Origin: Glandiceps talaboti
Lineage: Eukaryota; Hemichordata; Enteropneusta; Spengelidae
Direction of reading: 5' to 3'
Assembly: GCF_964340395.1 (NCBI RefSeq)
Contig: NC_135549.1
Coordinates: 23,865,342 to 23,929,341 of the forward strand
Length of the DNA: 64,000 bases
The translations under genes were made by a program, and so were the position numbers. This document shows positions 10,999 to 22,854 of the stretch, piece after piece. Position 1 is the stretch's first letter; the number at the start of each line of letters is the position of its first letter. A model generated the notes under the pieces. It had not been told where the DNA came from. It saw nothing but the letters and a program-made list of their open reading frames with translations, and made no database searches.

Positions 10999-13275
10999 CT
11001 GCAACTACAATGAAGACAGTTCTACTGGAGATGGTACAGATGAATAAGGCAATGTCCTCATATTAATTTTATGTTTTGGACCCCATTTGTCCAAATCTAT
11101 CCACATGTTAATAATGACTCTCATTGCGTCATTTAGTATTACTTCATTTAGAGCGATGTCTAGGAAATACATAACAACTCTATATACATATGATTTACAA
11201 AGCTTATAACGCACACGCGCTCAGTTCACAGGTTTTAGGATTGCGCGTTCGATCTGTCTTGGTCAGCTATCCTCATCAAAATATACATAGCACCACGTCA
11301 AAGTAATTACTAAACATAGTATGTAAACTATGTTACAAATTAAACTTTGGTAAACGTTTGGAAGGTGTCACAGTGAACGTATTGCCTAACATGTAACATG
11401 CTATAGATAGCCTAAAGTATTCTTACAAGGATCATAATACCTCCAGGACCCCTCTCCCCACTCACTCACCCACCTCCTCCAAATGAGAGGGTGGCACTTA
11501 TATTTGTCAATCCACATTAAACGCGATGTCACGATAGCATTACATTTTTTGAACATTTAAATCTACTTAACACTATGTGTAAAAGTAGTTGCTAATACAT
11601 GATGGCGAGGTCTTGTAAACTTGTCAAAGTATTGCTATTGCTATAAACGGTTGTGGAATTATGCAAAGTCAAAAACACCCAGAACGTTACCTCACATGAG
11701 AGCGATCCCTGGGTATAAGGATTAGTTAACGTTACTATTATATGATGTTGTACTATTGTTAACTATTGTATGTGTAATAGTCAAACAGTCTTTACATGTA
11801 GTATCTGGACAACAAAGGTACGATGAAACTACGCCAAAGTGTTGTGTTTCTGAGAAATTGTCGTAACTTAGGCAAAATAAACATAGCAAGACATCATCGC
11901 TGGCATTGAAACCCTCCCTATAGTACATCAGTTTAAATGCATCATTATATTGACAATGTAGTGTGAAAGTAGTTAGTCAAACCGTAGAGGGAATCATGAT
12001 AACCGAACAGTACTATTTGTTAATTTCGAACACACCTGTGCATGACGTACAGTATCGATTCGTATTACTTATACAAGCACGTTGTATTTACATTTGATTG
12101 CTGAAATCAGACAACCCTGAATTGGCATGTAGCCAACCATAAAGATACTATGGTTTGATACCGTACACAAATCGAATATCAACGCTGTACCAGCGGTTAT
12201 TCCATAATCTCGACAACGAAGGTATGAGGAAACTGATTGTTTATCAAATTATTCTTAATGTAAAGACTTCCGCTGCTCTCGAAGAGATGTTTGTAGCCTA
12301 CGTGATTCAGTGCGATTGCCAAAATATTAATTTTAAACTTATGTCGATGACATATCAGTGATACTTCAGAAATAAACACATGATGATTTGCACTAGATTG
12401 TCGACCATAAACTTGTGTTGTAACAACATGTCATAGTGAGGTATATTGAATTAGTGTTCTCATAGTAAGGAAACCGACGTTATTCAGTAAAGCAAGTCCA
12501 GAACAAGTGTACGATTAGCAATGAAAATCGAAGAATTAGAACGTACGTGTATTTGAATTAACAGTTGAAGCACGAGTTGGATAAGTTTTTTAAAATTGTT
12601 ACACAAAATCACTTTGATAACGTTGATATGTTATCTCGAGTACAGCTGAATATTGTATATTTTGTAGGTGAGCTTGTGTTTCAGCATTTGTCTATCTCCA
12701 TGGTTCAACCTACCTAACTAACATTTAACTGATCACTTGTAATGGGCCAACGACCGTCAACAATTTCCAAATCAAGTATAATAAAGATTGTATCGTTACG
12801 ATGTCATGTCGACGCCAAGTTCGGTCATGGATTGTCATCCATACATTGACTTACCTGAATAGAAATCGCTATGACGCAACTTAAATGTTTAGCCTAGGCC
12901 TGTAAATCTGTGCTTCCGTTAAGTTCTCAGATCTCCACTGAATAACAACCTGCGAACTAGACAGCAGTACCCTAGCGCATGATGTTTATTTTTATCCATG
13001 ATGCATTAGTTATTACCACTCGTACCTTGCTACGAACACACAAAACACTGACAACTGGAAGTATGTGAAGAATGAATTGAATTAAAGTGGATTGTAGACT
13101 TGCAAACTCCGGTAATTTTGATAACCCATTCACTGTTTGCCTAAAATTGTAATGTTCCTGCTCTGTTTAGTCCTGTCTGTCAGTCAGTCAGTCAGTCAGT
13201 CAGTCTGTCTGTCTGTCTGTCTGTATTTGTCTCTCTGCCTGCCTGCCTCCCGACCTGTCTGTCTGTTCGTCTACA

Positions 13276-13334
<59 letters not shown>

Positions 13335-13657
13335 GCAGTATATATCTGTCAGTGTGTGTCTCTTTGCATGTCTATCTGTCTATCTGTCTATTAGTATGTA
13401 AGTATATTTAATATACTAGATTTTATTGATTTTCTAAAACAATTATCTCTGCATGTTTCTAAATCAATCTATATTCATTTCCTAGCTTATTAATAAACAT
13501 ACACGTACCTGATGCGCTATCCTAAACGAATATTAACATGAATGTTTACTTTAAAATGAATGATTACTTTAACCTTTTACTCTGGTACGGGGCAAATATC
13601 ATAGCAACAGTATACAATTATGACATCATGTATGAGAAAGTATGGGGAAGTCCCGCC
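10999..13657. other. Upstream flank of receptor 1 (copy 2)
   Basis: Non-coding and paralogous to 2641-5830 and 33000-35830. It contains the candidate leader-exon donor CAG|GTAAGT on the minus strand (exon end 12855). The promoter should lie on the higher-coordinate side of that site. I see no open frame with recognisable content. Confidence 0.5.
13167..13345. repeat. (CAGT)n / (GTCT)n microsatellite
   Basis: A CAGT run followed by GTCT runs and degenerate GCCT units. It is homologous in position to the arrays at 5453 and 35551. Confidence 0.95.
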
Positions 13658-14957
13658 TTCGGCATTACCGTAGCCTGCAGTGGCAACTCCCCCCCCCCCC
13701 CGAGATTTTTAGGAAAAAGTAAGTTTTCGAATACACAGCGATGTTATTAAAATCGTTAGTTACGTGACGATTCCTAGCACGTGCGCTTTTAATTAATGGT
13801 TCACTATTTAAAGTCAAAAGTGACTGTACTTTCACAGACTCCTCACTAATATGTTTCTCTATTGTATGCTGGCTTAACTTTGAATACAAATGTATCCAGA
13901 TAAATATTGTAACTTTTTGCAGTGTAGGGAATTAAACATTCTTTGTGCAGGAAAGTGCAAAAGAGGTGCACACATGCACTGTGCATTTTCCGCGAGTAAC
14001 AGTAGTCTTGAAAGTCTCCTTCATTTGAAGACAGCAAGTCGCAAAAACGACGTCGTATCCAGCAGTCTATTTTGACATTTGTCAGAAAAGTAACGCATAC
14101 TATTTTGTATCACTTCATACTATTTTGTATCACTTCAAAGGAAAAAGTCGTTCACCGTGAGGTCGCTTGCATGCAGTGACTCCGAGGATGCACTCAATCT
14201 AATGTACATCTTGTTACTTATGTTAAAACATTTACTGATAAAACGGCATATCTCTTTTTTGGAATATTTGGTGGCCCTAAAAAACTGTTAACTAGGTACA
14301 CATTGTAATATCCAGTCTTTGAAGATCCACTTTAAATTGCGTTCGACGTTGTTTTTGGTTGAAATGTTGTTTGATATAGTTATATCTCATTGCACTGACA
14401 CTGGCGTTACTCAGCAATTCATTTTGAAGCGACAATTTGCTATGGAAAGACTGGTCCTGAATTTGTAAACAGAGCTGTACCTTCGACATCAAAATCCAAA
14501 CTTCAATTTTCATTGATAATGACAAGGAGAATCCATCGAGTTCACCTGGGATTCCGACATAAAGAAGAGCCAGAAAAGTTTTGGAAATGACAGCAAAAAA
14601 AATATGTTCAAAATGTTAGTTCTACTTCCCGTTGTACCTGCACAGACTGTAGGGCAAATAGTTGAGTAAAGAAGAGGGTTACTTTGTTGTGTTACTTATT
14701 TTTAGAAAGTACCATCCAATATTTTTAATTTAAAAGTTATTTTTTTTACTTTGAATATGACATCGTTTCGGCTACTATTTTCAAAACATACGACATTACA
14801 TATTATATGTAATTGCGTACGCTAAAATGAATATAATGTAAATTGCATGCAAATTTATGTAAATTAGCTACCTTTCTAAAATTTCAATGCATGATTGCAC
14901 CAAGACAAACTTATGCCCCCCCCCCGGCAATTTGGTCAGGCTACTGCCCTGTTCGGT
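13658..14957. mobile_element. 1.3-kb insertion with poly-C-flanked inverted ends
   Basis: The receptor-unit copies at 5830, 24130 and 35850 read straight from the 'aagtcccgc' block into 'tatagtaatgag'. Here those two blocks are split by about 1.3 kb. The ends are inverted imperfectly, sharing gtagcctg about 12-13 bases from each border. A poly-C run (about 13688-13700) lies inside the left end, and a C-rich run (about 14925-14935) near the right. Internal frames are short and unrecognised. It fits a non-autonomous DNA transposon, but the class is unclear. Confidence 0.55.
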
Positions 14958-15183
14958 CTATAGTAATGAGAAGTTTTTTAATGAAATTGATAGTGGACGT
15001 GAATTATGGAACACGAGTTGCAGAACGAACTATTCAAAGTTGACAAAAGTGTACATGGTAAGATTTTCGAAGTTTATAATAAGTTCACTGTTTGAAAATA
15101 AGAAAACAAAGAACGAGCTTTTAGATTTCAAGCAGCAACCAAATATTATATTATCGCATAGTGTGCTGATGGCGGAGTGCTAA
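14958..15183 (+). other. Small conserved plus-strand frame, copy 2
   Basis: The frame contains NEIDSGRELWNTSC and YSKLTKVYMVRF and ends near a TGGTAAGA donor-like site. It matches the frames at 5817, 24115 and 35822. The inserted element at 13658-14957 has removed its original upstream part. Function unknown; coding status doubtful. Confidence 0.3.
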
Positions 15184-17095
15184 ATACATGTCCAGGTAAT
15201 TCGAAATGTCTAGATAATGTACATTATATCATGCATCGACCCTGGTCGAACTACGTCACGACAACGCCTGTCTACGTCACCGGTTCTATGTTCGAAATAT
15301 GATTTCTTCATTCAGTTAGAATATACTTGTGATCTAGGGGTTTTGTCAGAACTCGTCTATCGACTCGTAGTGACAAAGACCCCTTGGGTCACTCGTATTT
15401 TCCATGGCTGAACGAAGAAAAATATTGGGAAACAAATAAAATAATGGGTTTTATTTCTCAAAAACATTGTCTTGAGAATTAATTGAATTTTGAGAGGTAT
15501 CTAAAATAAGAATACTGGGTTAACTTTTATAGTTACTGTATTGGCATGTTGTATCCAACCATGTACGTGTTACAACTTTAAAATTGATACCACTGTTTAT
15601 TATTCATTTATTCACACTACATACTGGCGTTAGGTTAACAGGAATTTTGAAACAATTGTTTTCTGCATGAAATGAATACTCATCAATGACGGTAAACCAT
15701 AGGTTTAAAGTAAACTTATACTCCACAAATGTCAGGCAATACTTTCAAGTTTGTGTAAGGAACAAAATGTACTTTTAAGACAGTGCTTATATCCCTTTAC
15801 GTGTATACCTTAACGCTGATATTAACATTATAATGCATGGAATTTTCAGTCACGACATAATCTAGTCGGCACTGTCTTAATTAGCTGAAATGTTGTGCGC
15901 CTCTACATGAAATTAAAGTTAAGTGACAGTGTTCACAAAACGCGCAAATGGCCGTTGTAAATTTCTGACCACTATTGTTTTAGTTGTTGTGATTTAATTG
16001 ACATTATTATTTTAATTGAATAACAATAGTTCACATTTTCATGCTAGAACTCCTCCACTCCAGAAGACAAACCTTTCTAATATATTAGAGAAGCACACGA
16101 AACGAGCTAATAATAGAACACACATTAGATTAGACACTGAATAACTCAGTTATTGGGTACTATCTCGCTACATCATTTTTCGAACAAGAAATGTACTATC
16201 TTTATGGTGACGTGGCTCCTAGCACATTACCTTGGACATGTACACCACAGGGTGAGTCTTTAGGATCACCATCTTACAAACACACAAAAGCAGTATCTGG
16301 AGTGGAATGTGGCTCTAAACATTAGCAAAAGCTAGCATTCAAAGTTGGCTGATAGTTGATGACACTGTACATCATAAAAATAAGAAGACAATTATGTTTA
16401 CCCTTTGTATGCAAAGAGTTCAGTATCCCAAATGATAAGGGTTGTGGCCAAAGAGGACATGTGAGATAAAAATAATTACTTCACTCTGCCCAGAGCACAC
16501 GTGGTTATAGAAAACCACTTCCAGCGCGTATACCTCAGATACCTTATAAAAATTAATTATAAAAATTAATATAATTTACACACACAACAGCTGCATACGA
16601 TTTTGGTTTATTTATTTGCTAGATATGTCAACAAGAATTTATGTATATAGTAATTATAAGCGGCTAAATAGAAAGACTAAAGCAAAAAAAATGTGGTGTT
16701 AGGGTATCCTATAAAATCAGTACGCATTATAATGAACAGAATGATATTCACAATACCTTTCAGATTTTGAATGAATATTTGAGCTATATTATAAAATGTT
16801 ATGGAGTTAGAAGTTAGAAATCGCTTTATTAATTCAAACATGGGCAATGTTCTGATATTAAAGGAGCAGAAATCTTTTACCTTTGATGTGATGTGATGTC
16901 TTGGTTTGTGATATTATCTATGACAAACTTAGGAAAGTGCTCATCTGAATTCTAATACAAATACCAATAGTATTGAGTACGTTTGTTGCGAATGTCGCTT
17001 TTAATTTCACACGAAATAAAGACTGTGCGTTGATTTTTATGTCTATTGTTGAATTTGTATCCATCACTGTTTTGTCAATATACATATCATGCATT
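15184..17095. other. Duplicated intergenic flank
   Basis: Paralogous to 24380-25050 and to 36020-38290, apart from insertions in those copies. Near 17.0 kb it becomes the 3' flank of a type-B receptor, matching the sequence just below 38295. No gene is recognised. Confidence 0.5.
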
Positions 17096-17099
17096 TATT

Positions 17100-17207
17100 G
17101 TTTCGTAGATGGGTGGCATTGGTTGAGATGCTTCTGGTGACAATGACGTGTATATTTCATCTACTGCTTCGTCCTCCCCCATGTTTTCATAGACATGACG
17201 AGGCTAC
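17100..17207 (-). pseudogene. Orphan type-B receptor tail
   Basis: The minus strand encodes the last ~35 residues of a type-B receptor: HVYEN, then YTSL and YET in the same order and spacing as residues 728-757 of the gene at 38295-40598. The ectodomain, TM and first tail tyrosine are absent. The sequence next passes into an AT-rich transposon relic. It is therefore the 3' stub of a deleted gene and marks where a second type-B copy once stood. Confidence 0.7.
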
Positions 17208-17269
17208 AAATATCGTATCATTTGGTGCATACATCGATGGTAACACATCATATGTGACATAAAAAGCAT

Positions 17270-17907
17270 GGTATTGTAGCGTTCGTTGAATAAGTTGCAT
17301 AATCAATTATTTTCGGCCATTAGGTAATATCCTAAGATTGCAATCTTGAAATCTGTGTAATTTGGTACATACATTGAATTTAACAAAGCACACATGGTTT
17401 AAGTTTAATGCCCAATTTGCATAATTGATGATTTTTGATAATTAAGCGTCAAATTTCATATAATTTGCAAATATGTCGATGATCAGTCACGTGTCTGTTG
17501 AGCTTAATTATGCAGACTTCTTTGTAATGGGTCATAATAACTAGGCATAATTAGGCAGTATCATAAGAATGTAATTTTGAAATTTTAAAGGTCAGATCAT
17601 TTTCTTAATAGGTTGATATTGAGATATTTGCATAAATTGTGTTTTTTGGTAATTATGCAACAACTTAATGTAATATGTATGCTGATAGTAACAAAGGATA
17701 TACTAAAAACTCCTTAAAGAACCATTTCAGTTGACATACATGTTCCCTATATAGACTCATATATTCAGCCTGGTACTATAAATGTTTTGTTATGCCATTT
17801 TCTATTGACATTTGTGTATTAGTCATTTCACTATAGCCAGCCATGCATTCTAAACGACAAATGCAAAGTCATCATAGAAGACATGTCTCTTCCACTTACT
17901 ACTGTAG
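17270..17907. repeat. AT-rich tandem-unit element, copy 2
   Basis: Closely similar to 6360-6910 and 25530-26160, with aattgcataat-type unit starts near 17290, 17405 and 17625. The sequence continuing on its right in the other copies is here interrupted by the LINE insertion at 17920 and resumes at 21549. Confidence 0.5.
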
Positions 17908-17919
17908 AGCTGTGTGACT
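17908..17919 (+). repeat. Target-site duplication, left
   Basis: The 12 bases agctgtgtgact recur exactly at 21537-21548, directly after the LINE tail. The uninterrupted paralogous site reads (a)ctgtgtgactaatgg near 26175. This defines the insertion exactly. Confidence 0.92.
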
Positions 17920-20900
17920 TTCTTTAGTAACATGGAATGCAAATGGTTTAAGAAGACATCTTTCAAATAACCATTTGAAAAATTACCTCTCTAGTTTTTC
18001 TATCAACTGTATTTGTGAAACTTTTGCTAGCAGCTGTGATCAATTTATTGATTTTCTTCCAGGTTTTACCGCCTTTGCTACTTGTAGAGAAAAGTCATCA
18101 AGATATGGTCGTTGTTCTGGTGGGGTATTGATTTTCATCTCAGACAAAATTGTAACTTATGTGAAACGAATTTATAAAGAATTAAATGACATAATTTTCC
18201 TCGAGATGAAGAAGGAGATATTTAATTTAAATAGGAACATTTTTATTGTTTGTACTTATGTTTCACCTGAGGGTTCAGTCATTTACGAAGAAGACGAACC
18301 GAATGGTATTGTACGTTTGGAAAACCACCTCGTACGGTTATATAGTGATTTTCAGGATTTTGATGTGATTTTAGCTGGGGATTACAATGCTAGAACTGGA
18401 AAACTATTAGATTACATTCCGAAAGAACATCAAGACACACTTGATACTATTGAGTTTTCCGACTTCAATGTGCCAAGACAGTCAAAAGATATTTATGACA
18501 ATAATTTTGGGCGGATGTTGATTGATCTGTGTTGTAAACTAGATTTACATATCTTAAACGGGCGATTTGTAGGTGACAAGAATGGTGAATACACCTGTTG
18601 TACTAGCCAAGGTGTTAGTATTGTTGACTACATAATTGTCTCAAACTCACTATTTGAATATGTAACAAATTTTATTGTTGATGACCTTGATATGTCTGAC
18701 CATTTTCCAGTCAATTGTAGATTTCTTTTTTCAAGTGCCCAACATAAATTAAGTAACCACATTGTTGATATGATGATTTCTCCATTGCAAAGATTTTATT
18801 GGAAAAGTCAATTTGCCACTGAATTTAATGAAAAACTGCAAGATGAAATATCACTAGATTTGTTTACTAAATTCGAAAATGAGCTTGTTGGAAATACAAA
18901 TATCGATTGTGCTGTAGCATTATTTAATGATATCATCTGTAGAGCAGCTCAGAGTATGCAAACTAGATATGGAAGGAGAAATCATCGTACCAAAGATGAA
19001 AATAAAGAATGGTGGGATCGTGACTGTGAACTTGCCAGAAAGGACAAATTTAGTAAACTTAAGAAATTCCGTTCGTCAAATAATACCTTGGACCTCGCGG
19101 AGTACAGGTCTGCCAGGAATAATTTCGAGCGCCTTTGTCGTGAAAAAGTTAAGTTCTACAAAGACAAACAAAAAAGCAACCTTATGGAAAACTGCAACGA
19201 TCCTGTAAAGTTTTGGGATGTAATTAAAAAAGTTCGCGGGGAGTCTGTTGTGGGGTATAAATCGAACATACCGCCCTTGGAATGGTTTAACTATTTTAGA
19301 AAGCTATTGAATCCAAAGGAAGACACTTGTGATATAGATTTTCATTTACGTATTCAAAGTGATCTTGAACAGCACGATAATTCATGCATCGAATGTAACA
19401 ACGATATGTTCAATGATGTAAATGCTGACATAACAATTAAGGAAATTCATGAAGCCATTAGTAATTATCCAAAAAATAAAGCTCCTGGTCCAGATGGCAT
19501 TATTTGTGAACTACTTAAAAGCGCTTTACAGATACTCGCTCCACGTTTGCAACTTTTATTTAACAGTATTCTGAGCACTGGTAATTTTCCGACTGAGTGG
19601 GGTAAGGGGATCATTTGTCCGTTGTTTAAAAAAGGCAAAAGGGACAGTGTAAACAATTATCGTGGTATTTCTTTATTGTCTGTTGTCAGTAAAATATTCA
19701 CAAAAATATTAAATGAACGTTTAGCAAATTGGGCAAAGGAAAACAACATTTTAGTTGAGGCACAAGCAGGCTTCAGAAAAGGCTACTCCACAATAGATAA
19801 TTTATTTACTTTGCAATCTCTTGCAAGTAAACAATTATCCCGCCGAGGTGGTCGTATATATTGCATATTTATTGATTTTTCTAAAGCTTTTGACAGGGTC
19901 AGTCATACGTATTTGTGGCACAGGCTGATAAGTTATGGTTTACATGGCAGGGTTCTGACAGTGTTACGTTCAATGTACTCGAAACTTCAATCATGTGTTC
20001 GTTGTAGTGATGGTATAACCGAATATTTCAACTGTAATGTTGGTACAAGACAGGGGTGTATGTTAAGTCCCCTTTTATTTGCCATGTTTATTAATGAGTT
20101 GGCGAGTTGTATGAATGACAACGCAGCTGGTGACATTTATGTTAATGAAGACTTACCATCAGTTGGCATTTTAATGTATGCTGACGATGTGGCAGATGTA
20201 GCAGTTTTACCAATATGGTTACAACGCAAAATAACTAAGCTAGCAACATTCTGTAAACGTTGGGCAATGGAAATGAATTTAGATAAAACAAAGATTATGG
20301 TATTCAGAAATGGGGGTCCCTTGAAACACAGTGAAAAATGGTTTTATGGTGGAACAGAGGTTAATTCTGTCACCTATTATAACTACCTAGGTTTGTTAAT
20401 TTCCTCAAGGTTGTCATGGTCACCTGCAAAAAAGAACTTGGCACTGAAAGGTAACAAAGCCTTGTTTCAAATACAAGCCATTATCAGAAAGTTAGGGGGT
20501 ATGTCGTTATCAAATGCATTTAAATTATTTGATTCCATTATCGTTCCTATGATTTGTTATGGTAGTGAAATATGGGGTTTCGAGTATGCTGAACAAATTG
20601 AAAGAGTACAATATAAGTTTTGTCGATTTTTGTTGGGTGTAAATAGTAATGTGAATACTGTTGCTCTTCTCGGTGAATGTGGAAGATTTTCTTTGTGTCA
20701 TGTATATTTTAAACGTTGTGTAGCTTACTGGTTAAAATTACTTAGCATGCACGACAAAAGGTACCCGAAAGCAGCATATCAAATGTTGAAAAAGCTAGAT
20801 GAAGCAGGTAGAAAAACATGGGCAACTTACGTTAAAATTTTACTGATGAAATATGGTTTTGGTATTGTTTGGTTAGAGCAGCAGGTTGGCAATGAGGAAG

Positions 20901-21536
20901 TGTTTTTAAAACTATTTACACAAAGAGTGAAAGATTGTTGTTTTCAGGAATGGTCTTCCGAAATTCGGGAATCAGCTAGACTACGTACGTACAGAGAATT
21001 TAAATCTGCTCTCGAACCAGAACAGTATTTATCATCTATAACGGTTATGATATACAAACGTGCATTAGCTCGATTCCGTTGCTCTAGCCACAATCTAAGA
21101 GTGGAATCGGGTAGACACGAAAATGTTCTTTTAACTGTTCGATGCTGCCCTTTTTGTGTACTTTTTGACGTTTCTGTTATAGAAGATGAATATCACTTTT
21201 TGATGTCATGTCCATTATATGCTGATGACAGAGCCGTACACATTCCCAAGTATTATTATACTTTCCCATCCAGGGAAAAGTTTAATTATCTTCTTTCAAA
21301 TGCAAACTCCAAGCTTAATTTTCAGTTGGCTATTTTCATATTTAAGTCCTTCCAAACACGAGAGAGGTTTTTGAAGGAAGTCTAGATTTTTGTATCATTA
21401 ATTTCGTCTTATGGCATATATGTAGTTGGACAACTTTTACTATATGTTGACCAATCCAGTGTGTTTCACCTGTGTATGTAATTTTTGTATGATGGGCCGT
21501 GGCCCTTTACCGAAATAAAATTATTATTATTATTAT
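17920..21536 (+). mobile_element. 5'-truncated non-LTR retrotransposon (LINE)
   Basis: 3617 bp lie between exact 12-bp target duplications. The left junction falls at the start of the endonuclease domain, so any first ORF and 5' UTR are missing, as expected from incomplete target-primed reverse transcription. The right end has a short 3' UTR with gggccgtggccc, then aataaa and (TTA)n. The APE endonuclease plus RT layout is that of an apurinic-type LINE. The clade (I/jockey-like or CR1/L2-like) needs a tree. Confidence 0.9.
17921..21385 (+). CDS. LINE ORF2: APE endonuclease and reverse transcriptase
   Basis: The frame is open from the insertion junction and starts inside the domain with VTWNANGL, before any ATG. 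The first usable codon cited by ORF callers is TTG 17975. Numbering from there, the endonuclease/exonuclease/phosphatase motifs are ICETF, GDYNAR (about 135) and SDHFP (about 240). RT motifs follow: APGPDG, FIDFSKAFDR (about 631), GTRQGC-LSP, YADD (about 733). A C-terminal CCHC-like finger CPFC-x12-H-x4-C lies near 1057. There are no internal stops, so the insertion is probably recent. The missing start makes this copy unlikely to be mobile. Confidence 0.9.
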   Translation, partial: SLVTWNANGLRRHLSNNHLKNYLSSFSINCICETFASSCDQFIDFLPGFTAFATCREKSSRYGRCSGGVLIFISDKIVTYVKRIYKELNDIIFLEMKKEIFNLNRNIFIVCTYVSPEGSVIYEEDEPNGIVRLENHLVRLYSDFQDFDVILAGDYNARTGKLLDYIPKEHQDTLDTIEFSDFNVPRQSKDIYDNNFGRMLIDLCCKLDLHILNGRFVGDKNGEYTCCTSQGVSIVDYIIVSNSLFEYVTNFIVDDLDMSDHFPVNCRFLFSSAQHKLSNHIVDMMISPLQRFYWKSQFATEFNEKLQDEISLDLFTKFENELVGNTNIDCAVALFNDIICRAAQSMQTRYGRRNHRTKDENKEWWDRDCELARKDKFSKLKKFRSSNNTLDLAEYRSARNNFERLCREKVKFYKDKQKSNLMENCNDPVKFWDVIKKVRGESVVGYKSNIPPLEWFNYFRKLLNPKEDTCDIDFHLRIQSDLEQHDNSCIECNNDMFNDVNADITIKEIHEAISNYPKNKAPGPDGIICELLKSALQILAPRLQLLFNSILSTGNFPTEWGKGIICPLFKKGKRDSVNNYRGISLLSVVSKIFTKILNERLANWAKENNILVEAQAGFRKGYSTIDNLFTLQSLASKQLSRRGGRIYCIFIDFSKAFDRVSHTYLWHRLISYGLHGRVLTVLRSMYSKLQSCVRCSDGITEYFNCNVGTRQGCMLSPLLFAMFINELASCMNDNAAGDIYVNEDLPSVGILMYADDVADVAVLPIWLQRKITKLATFCKRWAMEMNLDKTKIMVFRNGGPLKHSEKWFYGGTEVNSVTYYNYLGLLISSRLSWSPAKKNLALKGNKALFQIQAIIRKLGGMSLSNAFKLFDSIIVPMICYGSEIWGFEYAEQIERVQYKFCRFLLGVNSNVNTVALLGECGRFSLCHVYFKRCVAYWLKLLSMHDKRYPKAAYQMLKKLDEAGRKTWATYVKILLMKYGFGIVWLEQQVGNEEVFLKLFTQRVKDCCFQEWSSEIRESARLRTYREFKSALEPEQYLSSITVMIYKRALARFRCSSHNLRVESGRHENVLLTVRCCPFCVLFDVSVIEDEYHFLMSCPLYADDRAVHIPKYYYTFPSREKFNYLLSNANSKLNFQLAIFIFKSFQTRERFLKEV

Positions 21537-21548
21537 AGCTGTGTGACT
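21537..21548 (+). repeat. Target-site duplication, right
   Basis: Exact copy of the 12 bases at 17908-17919, immediately after the (TTA)n tail. Confidence 0.92.
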
Positions 21549-21951
21549 AATGGACGAAATTGATTTTTTTTAAAGTTGATCCGGAATGTAATAGAAAGAA
21601 CCAAGGTTGAAAATTTGCAATGGGTAGTAGAATATTTATTGTGAGTATTATATCATAAGTAATTATTGTAATTACGACCTTCGATCGTCTATAGCACATC
21701 AGCTTGCAATAAAACACGAATTCCCCCAACTACTTCTGAGTCAACAATAATTGAAATGTACGGTCAGTACTTCACATTCAGTGTTTCGTAGACATTAGGT
21801 GTTACTTGCTGTGTTCCTGGCGACAGAGATGTGTAACCAGTTTCAGATATGTCAAACTCTGGAGTGTCTTAATTGATGGGATGAGACTGGTCAACTGTAC
21901 CGTTTAGTGGTTCAGCTCTAGTTTGGTGGGTCAAATCTACTGTATGGTGGT

Positions 21952-21954
<3 letters not shown>

Positions 21955-22036
<82 letters not shown>
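21955..22036. repeat. (CT)n microsatellite
   Basis: Pure CT dinucleotides. It occupies the place of the GTCT array inside the related insertion at 29160-29225, so it belongs to the same element. Confidence 0.95.
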
Positions 22037-22041
<5 letters not shown>

Positions 22042-22854
22042 TCTCAAAGACGGCTGGCTCAATTCAAACAAAATGGTGGTTTTCGGTAATTAGGCTATAT
22101 CTTAAAAATGCACGCTTCAAATTTAATATAACTTGGCATATACATTTGTGATACCAAGCGATTATTGATGTAGCATTTATTTTTAATACGTTATTGCATA
22201 GGTTATTGCATATTTTTGGTAATTAGGTCTGTGAAATCTCTAGCTAAGGTGAAGCCAACACAATGTTCTATAAACGCTTCACATTGCATGTTGTGGTGAC
22301 GTAAGATTGCATCTGTGGACAATCATGCTGGAGAATTCACCAAGATAAAAATATTTTTCGTACTTCGTTGATACGTGTTTGCATTCCCACGTGTTTCTGT
22401 TTGCCGTGAAAGCATGCATGGGAAGATCATCGGTCAAACCACGTCAGCTTCAACTTCAGGGTCAAATTACCCCACTTTCTACCGAAAATTCTGGAATTGA
22501 CCGTTACACAAAGACTTTGTCATTTTTTAAATATGTTCATTTAAAGCACATAAGAATTCATCTTTTTGTGAAATTTGAAATGTCAGTTGATGTTTACGTT
22601 TTTACAATATCTAAAATGGTGAACTATACTGACAGTTACAGTGAGTTGAAAATATGCCAAACATTTGCAGAAGCGGATATGTACAATGCGGCGTCAGCCG
22701 GTGTTCCAAAGCTACGTTTTATATATTGATATAGAAACTAATGGACATACAATATCATGTCTGTAACACAGAATTTTTGTATTCGACAGGGCCTGAAGGA
22801 ACAACAATCTAAATGTTTGTCCTTACGGAACGCATTCAGTTAACATCGGGTCAC
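22037..22854. mobile_element. Decayed copy of the hairpin/147-bp-repeat element
   Basis: It begins with 'ggctggctcaatt' and carries 'ggtaattaggctatatctta' units. The right end reads ccttacggaacgcattcagtt, matching the right end of the element at 29121-30424. It sits at the same codon neighbourhood of a type-A receptor tail. Part of its interior (about 22230-22800) is not recognisable as repeat units. Confidence 0.65.

Noticed and set aside
13137-13394. 85-codon Cys/Leu/Ser/Val frame, also at 29071-29292
   Set aside because: Translation of GTCT microsatellites.
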